This document shows, piece after piece, positions 34,776 through 46,506 of a stretch of DNA of 64,000 nt. The notes under the pieces were generated by a model. The model worked only from the letters and a program-made list of their open reading frames with translations, had not been told where the DNA came from and made no database searches. Origin of the DNA: Lineus longissimus (taxonomy: Eukaryota > Nemertea > Pilidiophora > Heteronemertea > Lineidae); contig NC_088316.1 in NCBI RefSeq assembly GCF_910592395.1, positions 16,182,001-16,246,000 on the forward strand, read 5' to 3'. A program made the position numbers and the translations under genes. Numbering within the stretch: the stretch's first letter is position 1; every line of letters begins with the position of its first letter.

Positions 34776-37700
34776 ATGCGGCATTTCTTGATACTAATTT
34801 CGATGGTGGTGAGTTTGGTTGTGGCTGATGGTGATAACATCGCTCTGCCAGATTCGAATTTCACCTTTAGAGATGTGAACTACGTCATGCCTTGGCTGAA
34901 AGGGTACGTACTACTAAACATCATTTGAAAATAGTATTGAGGCCATCTATAGGCTATGTAGCCCATTTGCTGAGAGATCATCGAAAAAGACGCACATTTC
35001 CCCTATTTACCTCAGTGCGCCAACAGAAGGAAATGGTGAAGTTTACCGCTTACTTCGGTCAAGGCGTCAATGTTCTGCTCTCGAAATTAAAAAATCACCG
35101 CATTTCTGCATGCTTGGAACTAAAGGACTCATTACCCAGATTAGCGCTGATGCCTACCCAGATTAGCGCTGATGCCTCGGGAAAAGAATGGGATTCAGTC
35201 AAATATCGCTTGACCTCGAGGTTTATAAAATGATGTGACATGCCAGCATGTTGGTCGAAAAGATGAGATTCTGACGAAAGAAAACAAGAAAACTCTTCAA
35301 AACGTTTTCCACGTCCATTTCAATCATATTTTTGGTTCCGTGCCATTTCAGTCCAAACATGTGTGCATATTACCTCATCCCTGGACAGAAGGGTATCCAT
35401 GGAAGATACTACTCTGAGTGTCTGTTCTACCAGCCTAAACTCATTTTAGGAAAACAAGCGTAAGTTGGCTCTTTGTAACATTTTGTCAATTGGTACTATA
35501 ACTGTAATTACTATCATCAGACATGATATCGGTAAACAACAACAAGTTTTATTTTTCAAAAAGACATGTGAAAAATCTTAAGAAAGACAATAAGAGGAGA
35601 CATTTATTGCAGCCCGGCAAAGCTAGCGTCAATCATGTTTGTGTGATATGTATTTGTCAAAACTCCCTTTAGTGGCCGGATTACTTGACGAGATACAAAA
35701 ACCTTGGTGGTCAAAAGTCCTTTGCCGTTACCAACATGTGTGTAAGCCTTCACATTGAGAGACAGCGCCTAACTGTAAAAAGTGACGAAAGTATCAACTC
35801 GTGAGATGTATAAGTCAAGGCATGGGATCCCGATATAGCTCGGTTGATTTTTGTTTTGTGATTGTTTCCAGGACAATCGAATATGAGTGCTGTTTTGGTT
35901 TCAAGGCAGGAGAGGGAAAGAGTGGGTGCCGGAGAGGTATGACCATGTACCACTTATTTTTCTGAAAGGCCGAATTCTCGCCTGAATGCTGATCGACACA
36001 GAAGTCATGGCGAAGTTGTGTGGGGTTGAATCTCAAAAGCTAATGTTCTGCGCATTATAAGACACGGATTCGACACTAGCTTTCTCGTAATTTATCGGCT
36101 TTAGGGTACAATTACCAGCCGGTAAAAAAGCCAATTATCGTTGAAACTTTAACATACAACTTTTGCTGTGGAAACATGTACGGATTACAATGCCAGACAT
36201 GGAAAACGGAAACTTACGCACGCAGCAGAAATGTCCAAAAATCTGGCCCATTTTGTCTGTTTTTACTTTTAGGTATATCAGTCTCAGTGATGAAAGTCAA
36301 TAATAAACATGTTGATATGACAAAGGTGTAGCCTGATTGCAATTTAATTGAATGAAATCGGAAACATTTCCTTTTCAGTTGATCCACTCGAGAACGTTGT
36401 GAGGACGACGAATAACATGGGTCTGACATCGTTTCCCATCCAGCAAGCGGGATTGACCCGAACCTTGTCTAAAGATGGCGCTTTCACTGTGTTCGTTCCA
36501 ACCAATGAGGCGATCGATGAAGCTGAAAGATTAGATAGCACCATTGGGTAAATACAGAAAAGCCTCTTCTTTGAATAAAATTTCCACAAAATCTCTTCAT
36601 TTAATACGGTTGAATGAGGTAGCCATAAAACTCTCCCCTTTGAATATGGTTTCCAAACAAAACTCGCCTGTGAATAAAGTTTTAACGAAAGTCTCCCCTG
36701 TGAATGAGATTGTCACAAAAACCTTGCCTTTAAAAAAGGGTTCCACAACATCTCGCCTGTAAATGATGAAGTGTCCATAAAAAGACTTGTATGTAGAGGG
36801 GTTTTTTTTACACATGATAAGCCTGGGAATGGGGTTTCTACAAAGACTTACTAACAAAAATCTTAAGTTTTTCAGAAGAATAACAACCCAAAATTACATC
36901 ATTGCAGAAAGAAGTAAAACACAAATCAGTTTTTCTTTTTCCAGTACTCGCCTAGCTGCTAGAGGGAACCCACTTATCAGATACCATATGCACAAAGGCC
37001 GCCTTTACACCAATGACATCGTGCGAAACCAGATGCTGGCGATGGAGTACGCTGTCCGAGGAATGAAAGAGAAGGCCATTTTACATAAATACTGCAATGG
37101 CGTGAGTCCGGGTTCTGACTGGTTCAAAGTATCTTAAGTCACCGATCTCATTCAGTTGAGTCTATTCAGCTAACGCCAATTTAAAAGTTAGCGCCAAATT
37201 AGCGAAAGACTTGTATTGAACATTTAAGCCCAGTGAATGACAAACTTATGTAGTTTGATCATGATATACTATAGATGACTAGACAGGCACTGATTTGATT
37301 ATCTTCTGTGGCTACTAAAACCAATGTTTCCTACGACGAACTGATATTTCGTAATCGACCATTTGAAAAAAGCTCTGCTTTGGGTTTATGCTTTGTAGTA
37401 CATGTAGTCATTTTAGTACGAAACAAGCAATACATGTATTTTCATAATTTATGAACTTATTTTTCGGCAGATCATTACCATCAACTGCGCTCGAATCATA
37501 ATGCCCAATAGAGAAGCTTCTAATGGCATCGTTCACGTCATAGACAAGGTAAGTTCAGAATGCATTGTTTATTGGAGCATCTTATAAATATTCCTCTCTT
37601 AGTTTGCAGTTTATCAGGCGAAATTGTTTCTCTTTGCAGCATTCTTGTTGACATTAAAACGAACGTCAGTCAAAGGTCGTAATAGCAATAAGTGTTAGTC

Positions 37701-40700
37701 TTTCGTTTAATCACCAGTGTATTGTACGGTATGCCACGTAATTACCTTTGTTCTCCCCAAATTCGCTTTTTTGGTCTTCGCTTTTTGGCCTATGGCCCCA
37801 AACCTAAGCCATCACGGATTCCCACTGAACTTTGTGATATTTCATAGGTTATTGAACCGATTCCGGATGATCATAAGAACGTGATGCGGGCACTTCAGTC
37901 CGACGACCAGTATTCAGAATTCGTGAAGCACCTTGAGCAAGTGCCGGGACTGAGCGCGGAGCTGGCTGAAAAAGGTCCCTACACCATACTGGCACCTACA
38001 GATCAAGCCTTCAAAGATCTTGACCCCGAAATTACGGTGAGGCTGAAGGATAAAGAAATATTAGGAGGTACGACTAAGAAGAAAATGCGGTGCTGCGTTG
38101 GTTATTTAGGACATCCACATTGCAACAGGGCTTTCTTAAACAGTTGGAATCATTTTCAACAGATAAATGATAAAATATCATTACCGAAATAAGAGTGGAG
38201 TGGCTGATACAATACAAAAGTGTTTACATGTAGACTGACTCTATTCAATCACGCCCGTGTAAAAGAAGAAAACGTCCTTTTGACAGTCTATCCTGTGACA
38301 CTTCAAATCTCTCAAACGGCTTGGGCTGAGCCACAAACGGACTTCTCCGGCAAGCTTGTTTGACACTAACGTATTTTCGAGAACATACTCTATCCTTTTT
38401 TGCAGCATTTATCAAATTTCACATTATCCCAATTACGATTTGCTCCGCCTCGGTCCTGGAGGAACAGACGGTCGTGAACATGAATAATAAGAGAATGAAA
38501 CTCGGCGTTGATGCGCATGGGCGGCTGAGTATCAACGGACAGGCTACGGTGACCACGGCGGACATCGTCACATGGAATGGAGTCATCCACATCATTGATA
38601 GAACTTTGCTGCCTGACTTCAGTAAGTAAAGCACCCAGAACCACGCATCCCAAACCCGCTAAAACTATCATGAACATATTTTGCATCTCAGATATGAAAA
38701 CTCGCGTTAAGAGTGAGCCTTTTCTCCGCTTTTGTATAAATGTATCAAAACCTTGGCCAGACGTAACCAATGTTATTCAAATAACTCAAACATGAACGTT
38801 CCAGTAAGATACCGATTCCGATACTCGTCTCCTGAGGTAAACGATACACAATGCACGATGCACGATCAAAAATTATTAGGAATGAGTTTGTTTTTTCTTT
38901 CTTCTTTTATTAGTCCTTGGAGCTAGTGCCTTGGCTGGACGGCTGCAGTTAAACACGTACGTAGAGTACCTAAGGAGGGCAGGTCTTGAGGCTTACGTCA
39001 ATGGTGGCGAGAAAAGGACTCTCTTCATTCCAAGCGAAACAGCATGGTCAGGTAGGAAAACTTCTTGGAAAGAGATGAACTGGTGGAGTACATTGTTCTA
39101 ACGTCGCCAAATGAGAGGAAGGAAAAAGATTTGCCGGCAGAACAGTTGTTTATTCCAATATATATAAATCATTAGTTGGTGGTAGGCCAGAAGAGAGTAT
39201 CCGTGTGCAGAGAAATACACGCAATAAAGGTGTAAAACCAAAAATTAGGGCGACATGCACCAAACGCATGAGTACTTGGTGCAAAACGATTCTAGAACCC
39301 CTTCTATTCGTCGGTCAGACAAGATTTTCTTGGCAGTGGAGTCGGTGAGACGTCAAGGAAACTAGTCTGAAACTGATTTGATTTAGGGGATGGGGAAAGA
39401 AAAAGACAACATCATGATCTAAGTCCCCCGAACCTGCACTTCGATATCTTGTTTCAGAGTTATCTGCAACTGAAAAGCAGCGAATCGCATCAGATCCGGA
39501 ATACCTTAAGCTTCTCATGCAGTATCACATAGTCAAGGGCCAATACAAACTATCCGATGTGAACAGTCAGACACAGTTCAAAAGTGAGACAAGCGGAGGG
39601 GCGTCCCTTTCTCTGAACAGATATCGGGCGTTCGGAAGTCAGACGGTAGGAACAAAAAATATGCATAAAAATGAAAACTTATTTGAAGATTGGTTACAAG
39701 TTCATTTCTAGAGATGTGTTCATTGATTTTAAAGTGTGTTCTTTTAGGTGAATACCCTGATCGGAAATATTTGTGCACCCGCTGATGAGAGGTAGATATT
39801 GGAGGTACAATGTATCGCAAACAGGTTGCGGACATTTCACAACGCCATGCATATTTCACCACGCCAATTTCATCTGCAGGAGTTGCTTGTGTAGCAAAGG
39901 CTGTTAGATTGGGAAAACTCCCGTAGCATAAATGCCTTTCGTAAACCTTGGCTTGTTTCAACATATCCAAGCTGGCAAATATGGTAATTATTTCTTAACA
40001 GATCAGCTATAGCAGTGATCCTTTCTTCAGGGCTTTGCTATCCAAGGGGCCGAGGTAACGAGCGCTGACTACGGAGGTGGGAATGTCATGATACACATCA
40101 TCAACAAGGTTCTTCTTCCGCCCAAGTCAGCCATATTGGATTTTCTCAAGACGGACGAACGTTTTAGGTATAAAGTGTTTGTTTGTTGGCCTTCCGAATG
40201 GTCCTGTCATTATCATCTCCAAAAACGCCTTTCAGCTTCAGGCTTTGTGGTACAAGGTGATTTTTTAAACAAAATACAGGATACGGCCTTTAGTATGGAG
40301 AAAATTTTGATAAATATCAAAAGTAGACGTACTATCAACCCACTGCTATTGGTTGTTTCCGGGCTACTTGAAAAAGTAACCAGTACTGACGAGGATGCCA
40401 ACACCAAGTGATGTAGCTGGTAAATGAACTTGATCCGTCTGTGTGATTCAAGACAAGTTTGCCGGTGTTTGGGGATTAAACGCGTCCACATTACCAAACA
40501 TTGTTGCCAACTCGACCAACCACAAAGCTGGTGCTGATGTTCGTTTGCAAAAGTTTGGTAATGAAGACCAGGCTTTAATTTCTTGGTTTTTTCCCAGTAT
40601 ATTCTACGACATGATTGTGACTGCCAAGGTCGACAATATCATTCGTTCCTTGCGTGGCGAGATGACCTTCATACTCCCGACCAATAAAGCCTTCGAACAA

Positions 40701-41316
40701 CTCGACTCCGACTTCGCAAATGAACTCAAGAACAATCGCCACCTAGCGAAGGTAGGTTCTGCTGCTGCTGTGGTCGAGTAAAGTAGTCTAATGCATCTTC
40801 TGGGTAATAGCGTTCAAAATAACACGCTCAGCGCACAAAAGGTAAGCATTCTGACCCAAAATGTACTTTACTGCATTCCTCACTACTTAAGCAGGAGTTT
40901 GGCACTTCCGATCAGGTACTGGCGAATCAAAAGACATTTAAAAATGCTTGTTCGGCTCAGAAGGCAGGGACTTACAGCTAGAGGGATTCTGATTGGCCGA
41001 TAATAACACAGCGAAAGTCCCCAATATTTAACGAGAAAAGAGGCGAATTCTACTTTTTGGAAAATGGCCCTATGTGTGTTGTACTTTTCAGGTGATCCGC
41101 TACCATATCTGGCCTATGGTCCTCTACACGTCTTCCTTCTACAAGGGCTGGACATATTACGTGCGCACTCACCTCGGAGAGGACGTCGAGATCCACCGGG
41201 AGTTCGGGGAGCTACTCCTCAACCACCGCACCCATGTCGAGATAGTCGATATCTCTATGATCGATGGGAGTGTAGCCCATATTGTCGATGAAGTACTGAG
41301 ATGCAGGTGCCCGTAA
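34776..41316 (+). CDS. Secreted EMI plus four-FAS1-domain protein (periostin/TGFBI type)
   Basis: Thirteen exons join in phase to 660 residues: 34776-34903, 35352-35459, 35872-35936, 36379-36547, 36945-37101, 37471-37548, 37848-38067, 38406-38621, 38914-39051, 39458-39645, 40031-40167, 40598-40751, 41092-41316. Order: signal peptide (FLILISMVVSLVVADG); a short cysteine module at about 43-100 (PNMCAYYLIPG, YYSECLFYQP, then YECCFGF and SGCRR) that matches the end of an EMI domain; then FAS1 domains at about 101-235, 236-380, 381-515 and 516-660. Each FAS1 keeps the FxPT/FxPS strand (TVFVPTNEA; TILAPTDQAF; TLFIPSETA; TFILPTNKAF). Three keep an RYH/KFH/QYH helix and all end with the NG-IH-ID type strand (GIVHVIDK, GVIHIIDR, MIHIINK, AHIVDEV). 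Known relatives are adhesive matrix proteins that bind collagen and integrins. No C-terminal anchor is seen. Confidence 0.92.
36548..36770. repeat. Degenerate 30-bp tandem repeat in FAS1 intron 4
   Basis: Roughly seven diverged units of about 30 bp (core CTCGCCTGTGAAT followed by a GTTTCCACAA-like block) start right after the exon-4 donor. The plus frame stays open because the unit is a multiple of three. I do not regard it as coding. Confidence 0.65.
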
Positions 41317-42529
41317 TCAACAGTGGCCAGTTACTTCAGAAATCATAACATTCGGTTTCAATTGACAGTAGAAGCTGAGGTAGGCTTATTAGCGGCGGCA
41401 GATTATTATGTTTAGGGTGGACAAGACGCGTACACTTTAAAGGGGTACGCCGATCGTAATTAATGGTGGTCCAGGAAAAAAGAAATGCAGTATTTTACAC
41501 AACGCCGTACAGGAGTTATTCTGCACACGAAATGAATTTGCTGACACTTGGTATACATCTGTCTATACAACGTCAATGCGGAATTTTTACAATTACGAAT
41601 TTTAATTTTTTAACAAATGGCGTAGGCCTTTATTGCCACCGGGTATAAAAACGTATTGATATCACCAAGGAAGTTACCTGAATGTATAACCTACATAGCA
41701 AAGCCTATGAAAATGGCCTTTATTATTCCAGCTTGTACGCAGTGGTTATTAAATATACATGTACTCTCACTGCGTAACTAACGTTGTGTTAAATGTTTCT
41801 GTGGGTCGGTATAGTAGACGTTTGAAATGTCCTCGGATATTCTATTCATGCGACTTTTTTAGTCTTTGAGGGTCCATGGCCTCTATAAAATCATTACCAT
41901 AATCAATCAGAATACAACAGACCGGGCACTTTTACCAGAGGGACAGTCATGGTACCAGTATTGAAGTTTAAAATGTCATCCGATAGAACGTCCGGGGAAC
42001 AAAGGATTCTATTACTCATCAACTGAAATTGTTACTTCAGATATGTTGTTTCTGCAGATATGAGCAGTTGAAATGTCGGGTTGCTATGGTTTAGAAGCAA
42101 TTTTTTTTGAAGTAAGTACGTGTATCTTCATTTATTGCGACCCTCTGCCCCCAAAATGTTGACAAGATTGCAAAAACTAAGCGATTTTGGGGTTTGCCCA
42201 CGGCCTAAAAACACTCGACACTATAAAGGCAGTAATAGGTTAAAATAAGAAAAAGGTACGTTAATTTTCGATGGCTATTATGTACATAGGCATGTACGAG
42301 CAGAACCGCGTCTTCTTCAAACAGGGTCATTGAACAATCATATGTATCAAATACACGTACAAACGAAACTGATCAGTTCTGCAACCGAGTCCTTTGCGTT
42401 CGTCCTCGGCCACTCGACCTTGCTCTTCGTGTTCTTCGAAAGTATCTAATGCCTGATACAGGTAGGCTCACTAGTGCCTGGCATGACTTTAAGAGCTCAC
42501 CAAGTTTTTCAAGCGGGTAATAATCATTT
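41317..42529. other. Convergent intergenic region between FAS1 and LU-domain genes
   Basis: This holds the 3' UTRs of two convergent genes and a dispersed-repeat copy (about 41870-42050). No coding exon supported. I saw no clear AATAAA near either stop. Confidence 0.55.
41870..42050 (+). repeat. Dispersed repeat, copy 3
   Basis: Carries GGTCCATGGCCTCTATAAAA, then TTACCATAATC, CAGAATACAA, CCGGGCAC, TTTACCAGAGGGACAGTCAT, and later a TTTAAAATG...GGGGAACAAAGGATTCTATTA segment. The copy at 50745-50890 has the same modules in reverse complement. It is the longest of the four copies seen. Confidence 0.6.
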
Positions 42530-45500
42530 TTAAAAGAATCGCATCGCTGTGATTACGCTGACAAGCAGAACCATGACGGACATCTTGAAAGTTGCTTCGG
42601 AGCCGTCGGCGGCGGTGGTGGCGGGGGCGACGGTGGCGGGGGCGGCGACGCCGCACGTTTCGTTGTTGTTACAATTGTCTTTCTTGCACACGCAGCAGTT
42701 TGTCTTATCCTTGCAGTAGTTCTTGTCCTGAGTACACCCGAACAAAGATGTTTCCTCCTCTCTACGTTGGGCCTGAAATTAAAAAATCAAGGTAAAAATC
42801 CAGATAACAATCTAATGAAATTTTGTTAGGTTTCGTGTACTTGCACATGTACATTCATAATATGATTCTTGTAAGATTCTTTGTTATAATCTAAGAATCT
42901 TTGAACTTGGACCCTTGCAGGTCTTTCCTTAACTAATGTGTATGTACATGTGCACGAGACTGATCTGTAAGATCTTAACTAAGATAATGTAGATTTCCGA
43001 CTTGCGGGATAGAGCATGTCAGCAACGCATAATTAGGTTACTTACTTGGTTAAGCCCATTAGACCTAACGCGAAGTTAAAGTTAAAGCCAAATAAGTGAC
43101 TTGTTTTTAACTGTCAACCAGGTCTTGGAAACATAAAAGCGAAAACAGTTTTAGGAGTATTTTTATCCTTTTGCTATGTAGGCCTATTCCGCACATTCGG
43201 AGACCACTCAGGCTGATATCGTCATTTTGATTTGGTCAAGAGAGCCGCCAAATGCAGGACAATTCAACATACCATGCAATATTCGGCTTGAGGATCCTCA
43301 CACCTCAGTTTGGATTTGTCGCTATGTCCTTCACCCCGGTAGCAAGACAGAGCTGTAACAAGAAGGAATGGATGTACAATGTATTTCAGCTTTTGACCTC
43401 AAGTGAAAGTTGATGACACATAATATTCGTTACCGCATCCAGCACGACAGCAATGGTTTTCAATTTACTCCGTCTTTCGATGTAGGAGTATCAAAAACCT
43501 GAATCTCAGGATGTCGTTACTCAAGTCACTATCACAAGAACAGGGTCGTTTTGCTGTACATGTTAGTCATGTCTACCCCACAAATACAATGTCCACCTTG
43601 ATAACGGGAAGGGAACTCGTCAAGGAATTTTGTCATCTCAGAGCCTTGTGTTTCGAGATGGCTTAGACTGCAAGAGTATCAATTGTCACTCAGACTGCGG
43701 AGCCGATGTTAATCGACAGCTGTAGAAAACGGAGTTTCAATTAAATGTTGAATTTGATAATGGGGAGCAGATATATAAGAATAGATAGGGCAATTTTTTC
43801 TGCACTCTGATATTTGTCAGAATTTGCACCAGCAAGATCAATATGATCCGAATTCAAGAACATGTTGATTGTGCCAATGACATGAACTAAAATTGGTGAA
43901 CGATCATTCAGAACCTGTGGTCATGTATGAAATTAGCTTTCAGGGTAGGGTTCCACTTAATGCGATTTTGCTTGAAACGCACAGGGCATACCTATTCGCA
44001 GATCATATTATTTTTTTGGGTGCGCAGTTGCACTCGGGCTACGCGTTATTCAGTCATGTCAGTGGACGCCTCACCCGAAGACGAACAATTTTCTCATCAA
44101 TAAAGATCTCTCGTATGCGGATGCTTTGATAATCTTACCTTTGTCACAGTGAATGATCGGTTTAACGTATGCACACTTCATTTTGTTGTCGCGATTAGTA
44201 TCGGAAGTATATGAAGCAGAGGTGGGGCGTGGACAATCAGCGCAGAGGAAGACAGCCTTGAGACATTTCGCTTTCGTCAATGTGACATTACATGATCCAT
44301 AGAAAGTCTTTGGGTCATTGTAATAGAGGCCATTCTGAAGTGCAAGAGACAAAGACGATTACTGGTTAGGGTTTGAAGCTTTCCATCTAGACTCCTGGGG
44401 CAGTGCATTCGTTGTCATGAGAATAGTTTTCCTCAGGAGAGAGACGAGGCCGAACCACTGCGTGAAAATCACAGACTGCGTATCTCTAGCTGTCTATCGT
44501 GTGAAAACACTAAGGTATGAGGAACGGCTACAGATGTTACACCGGGATAAGGGCTTGTTTGTATGTGTTTTTAGTATAAAACGGTGGTTAATTCAAACAG
44601 TTTGGAAGCGAATGGATATCCATACCAGCAATTCGGTGAACTAACGACGCTGAACTAACCTCCAGGTCTTTAGGGTTGTCCAGTGTACATTCCCCGGTTT
44701 GGTTGAATTCAGCCAAGCTTTTCTCGGGAGGGTCGAAAGCATCGTTATCGTACTCACCGGCTCCTATATCTGACTCTGCCCACCTTAGAGTACAATCAAA
44801 GTTCAAGTTTGGGCTCGTAACTGAAAGAAAACCATAAAGAATACGTCAGAAAAAAATCTTGCGTGGTTTCAGCCTAATTAGGCGTCACTGCAATTGTAAT
44901 TGTCCTTGTCCTCATTTGTTGTAATTAATTTTACATGTACAATTTGTATATATATTTCATGCCTGATGCATAATCTTGTGTTTGGCAAATGAATTTCATT
45001 TCATTTCAATTTCAATGATCACAATTAACTTATCAGGTTGGGGAGTGCCCTGATATACCATTCGTCCGCTAAACCTTAATACCACTGTCACTAAACCTCC
45101 ATTCTCCTCCCATTCTGGCGCTCAGTAGAAAACGATATTGTCTTCGTTGTTTCTTACAGGCTGGGGGTAAACTGCGTGTAGATAGCTACACTGCCCCGGG
45201 CATTCACCAACCCAAAAAACATCAGCAGTGTGCCCATATCTTGTCGTGAAGAACTTTTCTAGCCTTACCTGGCGAAATCTTTTTATTAATTGTAAGCATT
45301 ATGGTGGTCAAATCAAACTTGACAACCGTCACTTCATCTGGAACAATTTGCTTCACCATTACTTTAAAGCTGACGACCTTGACATCTGTAGAGAGAATGG
45401 CAACATATGATAGAAGCTTTGTTGGAACATTGGGCTTGTTTGAAATGGTTCTCCTTTCGCGTGCCCAATGGTGGCGATACATCTACATTTGTAAGAAATC

Positions 45501-46506
45501 AGGTACACATTTTGCCAGTATTGTAATGAAGTGTGAACTTGATAAGTGCATTTTATTTAGCATGCCTCTCGCATGAAAATTGAACTGAAAGAAGTAGACC
45601 TACATGTATTTGAGATGCTCATATCCATGTACTCCAGTGGAGTACCTTTCTAAAAGCAACATAAAATGCTCCCTTGAAGGGCCATGTAGAATTAGCGGAA
45701 TGAGCGGAATGAGCGGATTCTGTTCAAAATATGATATAATTTCATACAAAATGGAACTTAATGAATTCATTAAGTTTTAATTTGTTCGATACGCCACAAA
45801 GATTATTTAAAAATAGGTTTTTACAGTCGTTAAGCCATGACTCGCAATGAGGGCATGAAAACTGGCCTAGGGACAGTTTAGTTCAGTCGGTAGCCGTGTG
45901 CAGTGCTGTATTATCGTACCTCCCTTCGTCTTCAGAGTTCAGGCATGGCGACGATCATCGCGACAAATACTGGCTTTTCCAGGTGATTGAAGCCCAGAAT
46001 CAGCTCATTCCACTTATTCCGCTCATTCCGCTAATTATAAATGGCCCCCTTGAAGCACTTTGCGCTGGGCTCTTTAAGAAGCAGTAATAAGCCTAAGTTA
46101 GCGGGACTACTACACGATCGTCAGGTATCCAGACCCTCTCTGGCCGGGTCTATTGGGCAAGCCGCTCGCCGAACAGGCATCTTTTTTTGTCCTGTTTGGA
46201 GAACCGCTTGCCAAACAGCACTAAAAAGCCAGCCTGTTCGGCCAGCCGGGCTTGCCAAACAGGTAAAAATCTACCCTGTTTGGCGAGCTGGAGACTTTAC
46301 TTTAATATTAATGAGTTCGACTCTCCATTCAGGACAAGAAAAAGTCGCTGTTTGGTAAGCCGGGCTTGCCAAGTAGTCACTTCCTAAGCATTATGCTTAC
46401 CACAGTCAGCTGTGCACGCCGAGGTGGTGGAACACACATAATCTGTAGCTTGCATGAAAACGATCACAGCAATGGCAACTGCCATTATCCGCATAGATAT
46501 GGCCAT
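42530..46506 (-). CDS. GPI-anchored Cys-rich protein with C-terminal Ly6/uPAR domain
   Basis: Five minus-strand exons join in phase to 261 residues: 46506-46401, 44820-44660, 44334-44139, 43352-43273, 42772-42530. Exon 1 is a signal peptide (MRIMAVAIAVIVFMQATDYV). Exons 2-3 give about 140 residues with spaced cysteines (FDCTLRW, GECTLDN, GSCNVTLTKAKC, FLCADCP, MKCAYV, IHCDKG) that I cannot assign to a family. Exons 4-5 give a likely LU (three-finger) domain: LSCYRG, LRCEDPQAEYC, FGCTQDKNYC and the hallmark CCVCKKDNCN. An Ala/Thr/Pro linker and a terminal hydrophobic segment (MSVMVLLVSVITAMRFF) fit a GPI-attachment signal. LU proteins act at the cell surface in adhesion, receptor modulation or complement control; the specific role is unknown. 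Intron 1 contains two inverted-repeat structures. Confidence 0.82.
45660..46065. mobile_element. Inverted-repeat (MITE-like) element in intron 1 of LU gene
   Basis: Left and right ends of about 60 bp are inverted copies sharing CTTGAAGGG...CCAT, then AATTAGCGGAATGAGCGGAA, then a GATTCTG boundary. The interior of about 280 bp includes TAGTTCAGTCGGTAG, which resembles the A box of a tRNA-type Pol III promoter. I found no clear B box. No target duplication was resolved, so the element type is open. Confidence 0.55.
46140..46380. repeat. Cluster of hairpins beside the first LU-gene donor
   Basis: Repeated modules of GCTTGCCAAACAGG and its complement CCTGTTTGGCGAGC give several potential hairpins; the best has arms of about 16 bp around TAAAAATCTA (about 46250-46290). 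The cluster ends about 15 bases from the exon-1 splice donor at 46400. Looks like a transposon-derived palindromic repeat. Confidence 0.55.

Noticed and set aside
34892-35233. 113-codon plus-strand ORF after the FAS1 signal-peptide exon
   Set aside because: It is in the wrong frame for the gene and is replaced by the in-phase EMI-like exon at 35352-35459. The internal duplication ACCCAGATTAGCGCTGATGC is a simple direct repeat.
45870-45960. Possible tRNA gene (TAGTTCAGTCGGTAG)
   Set aside because: Only an A-box-like string; no acceptor-stem pairing and no clear B box.
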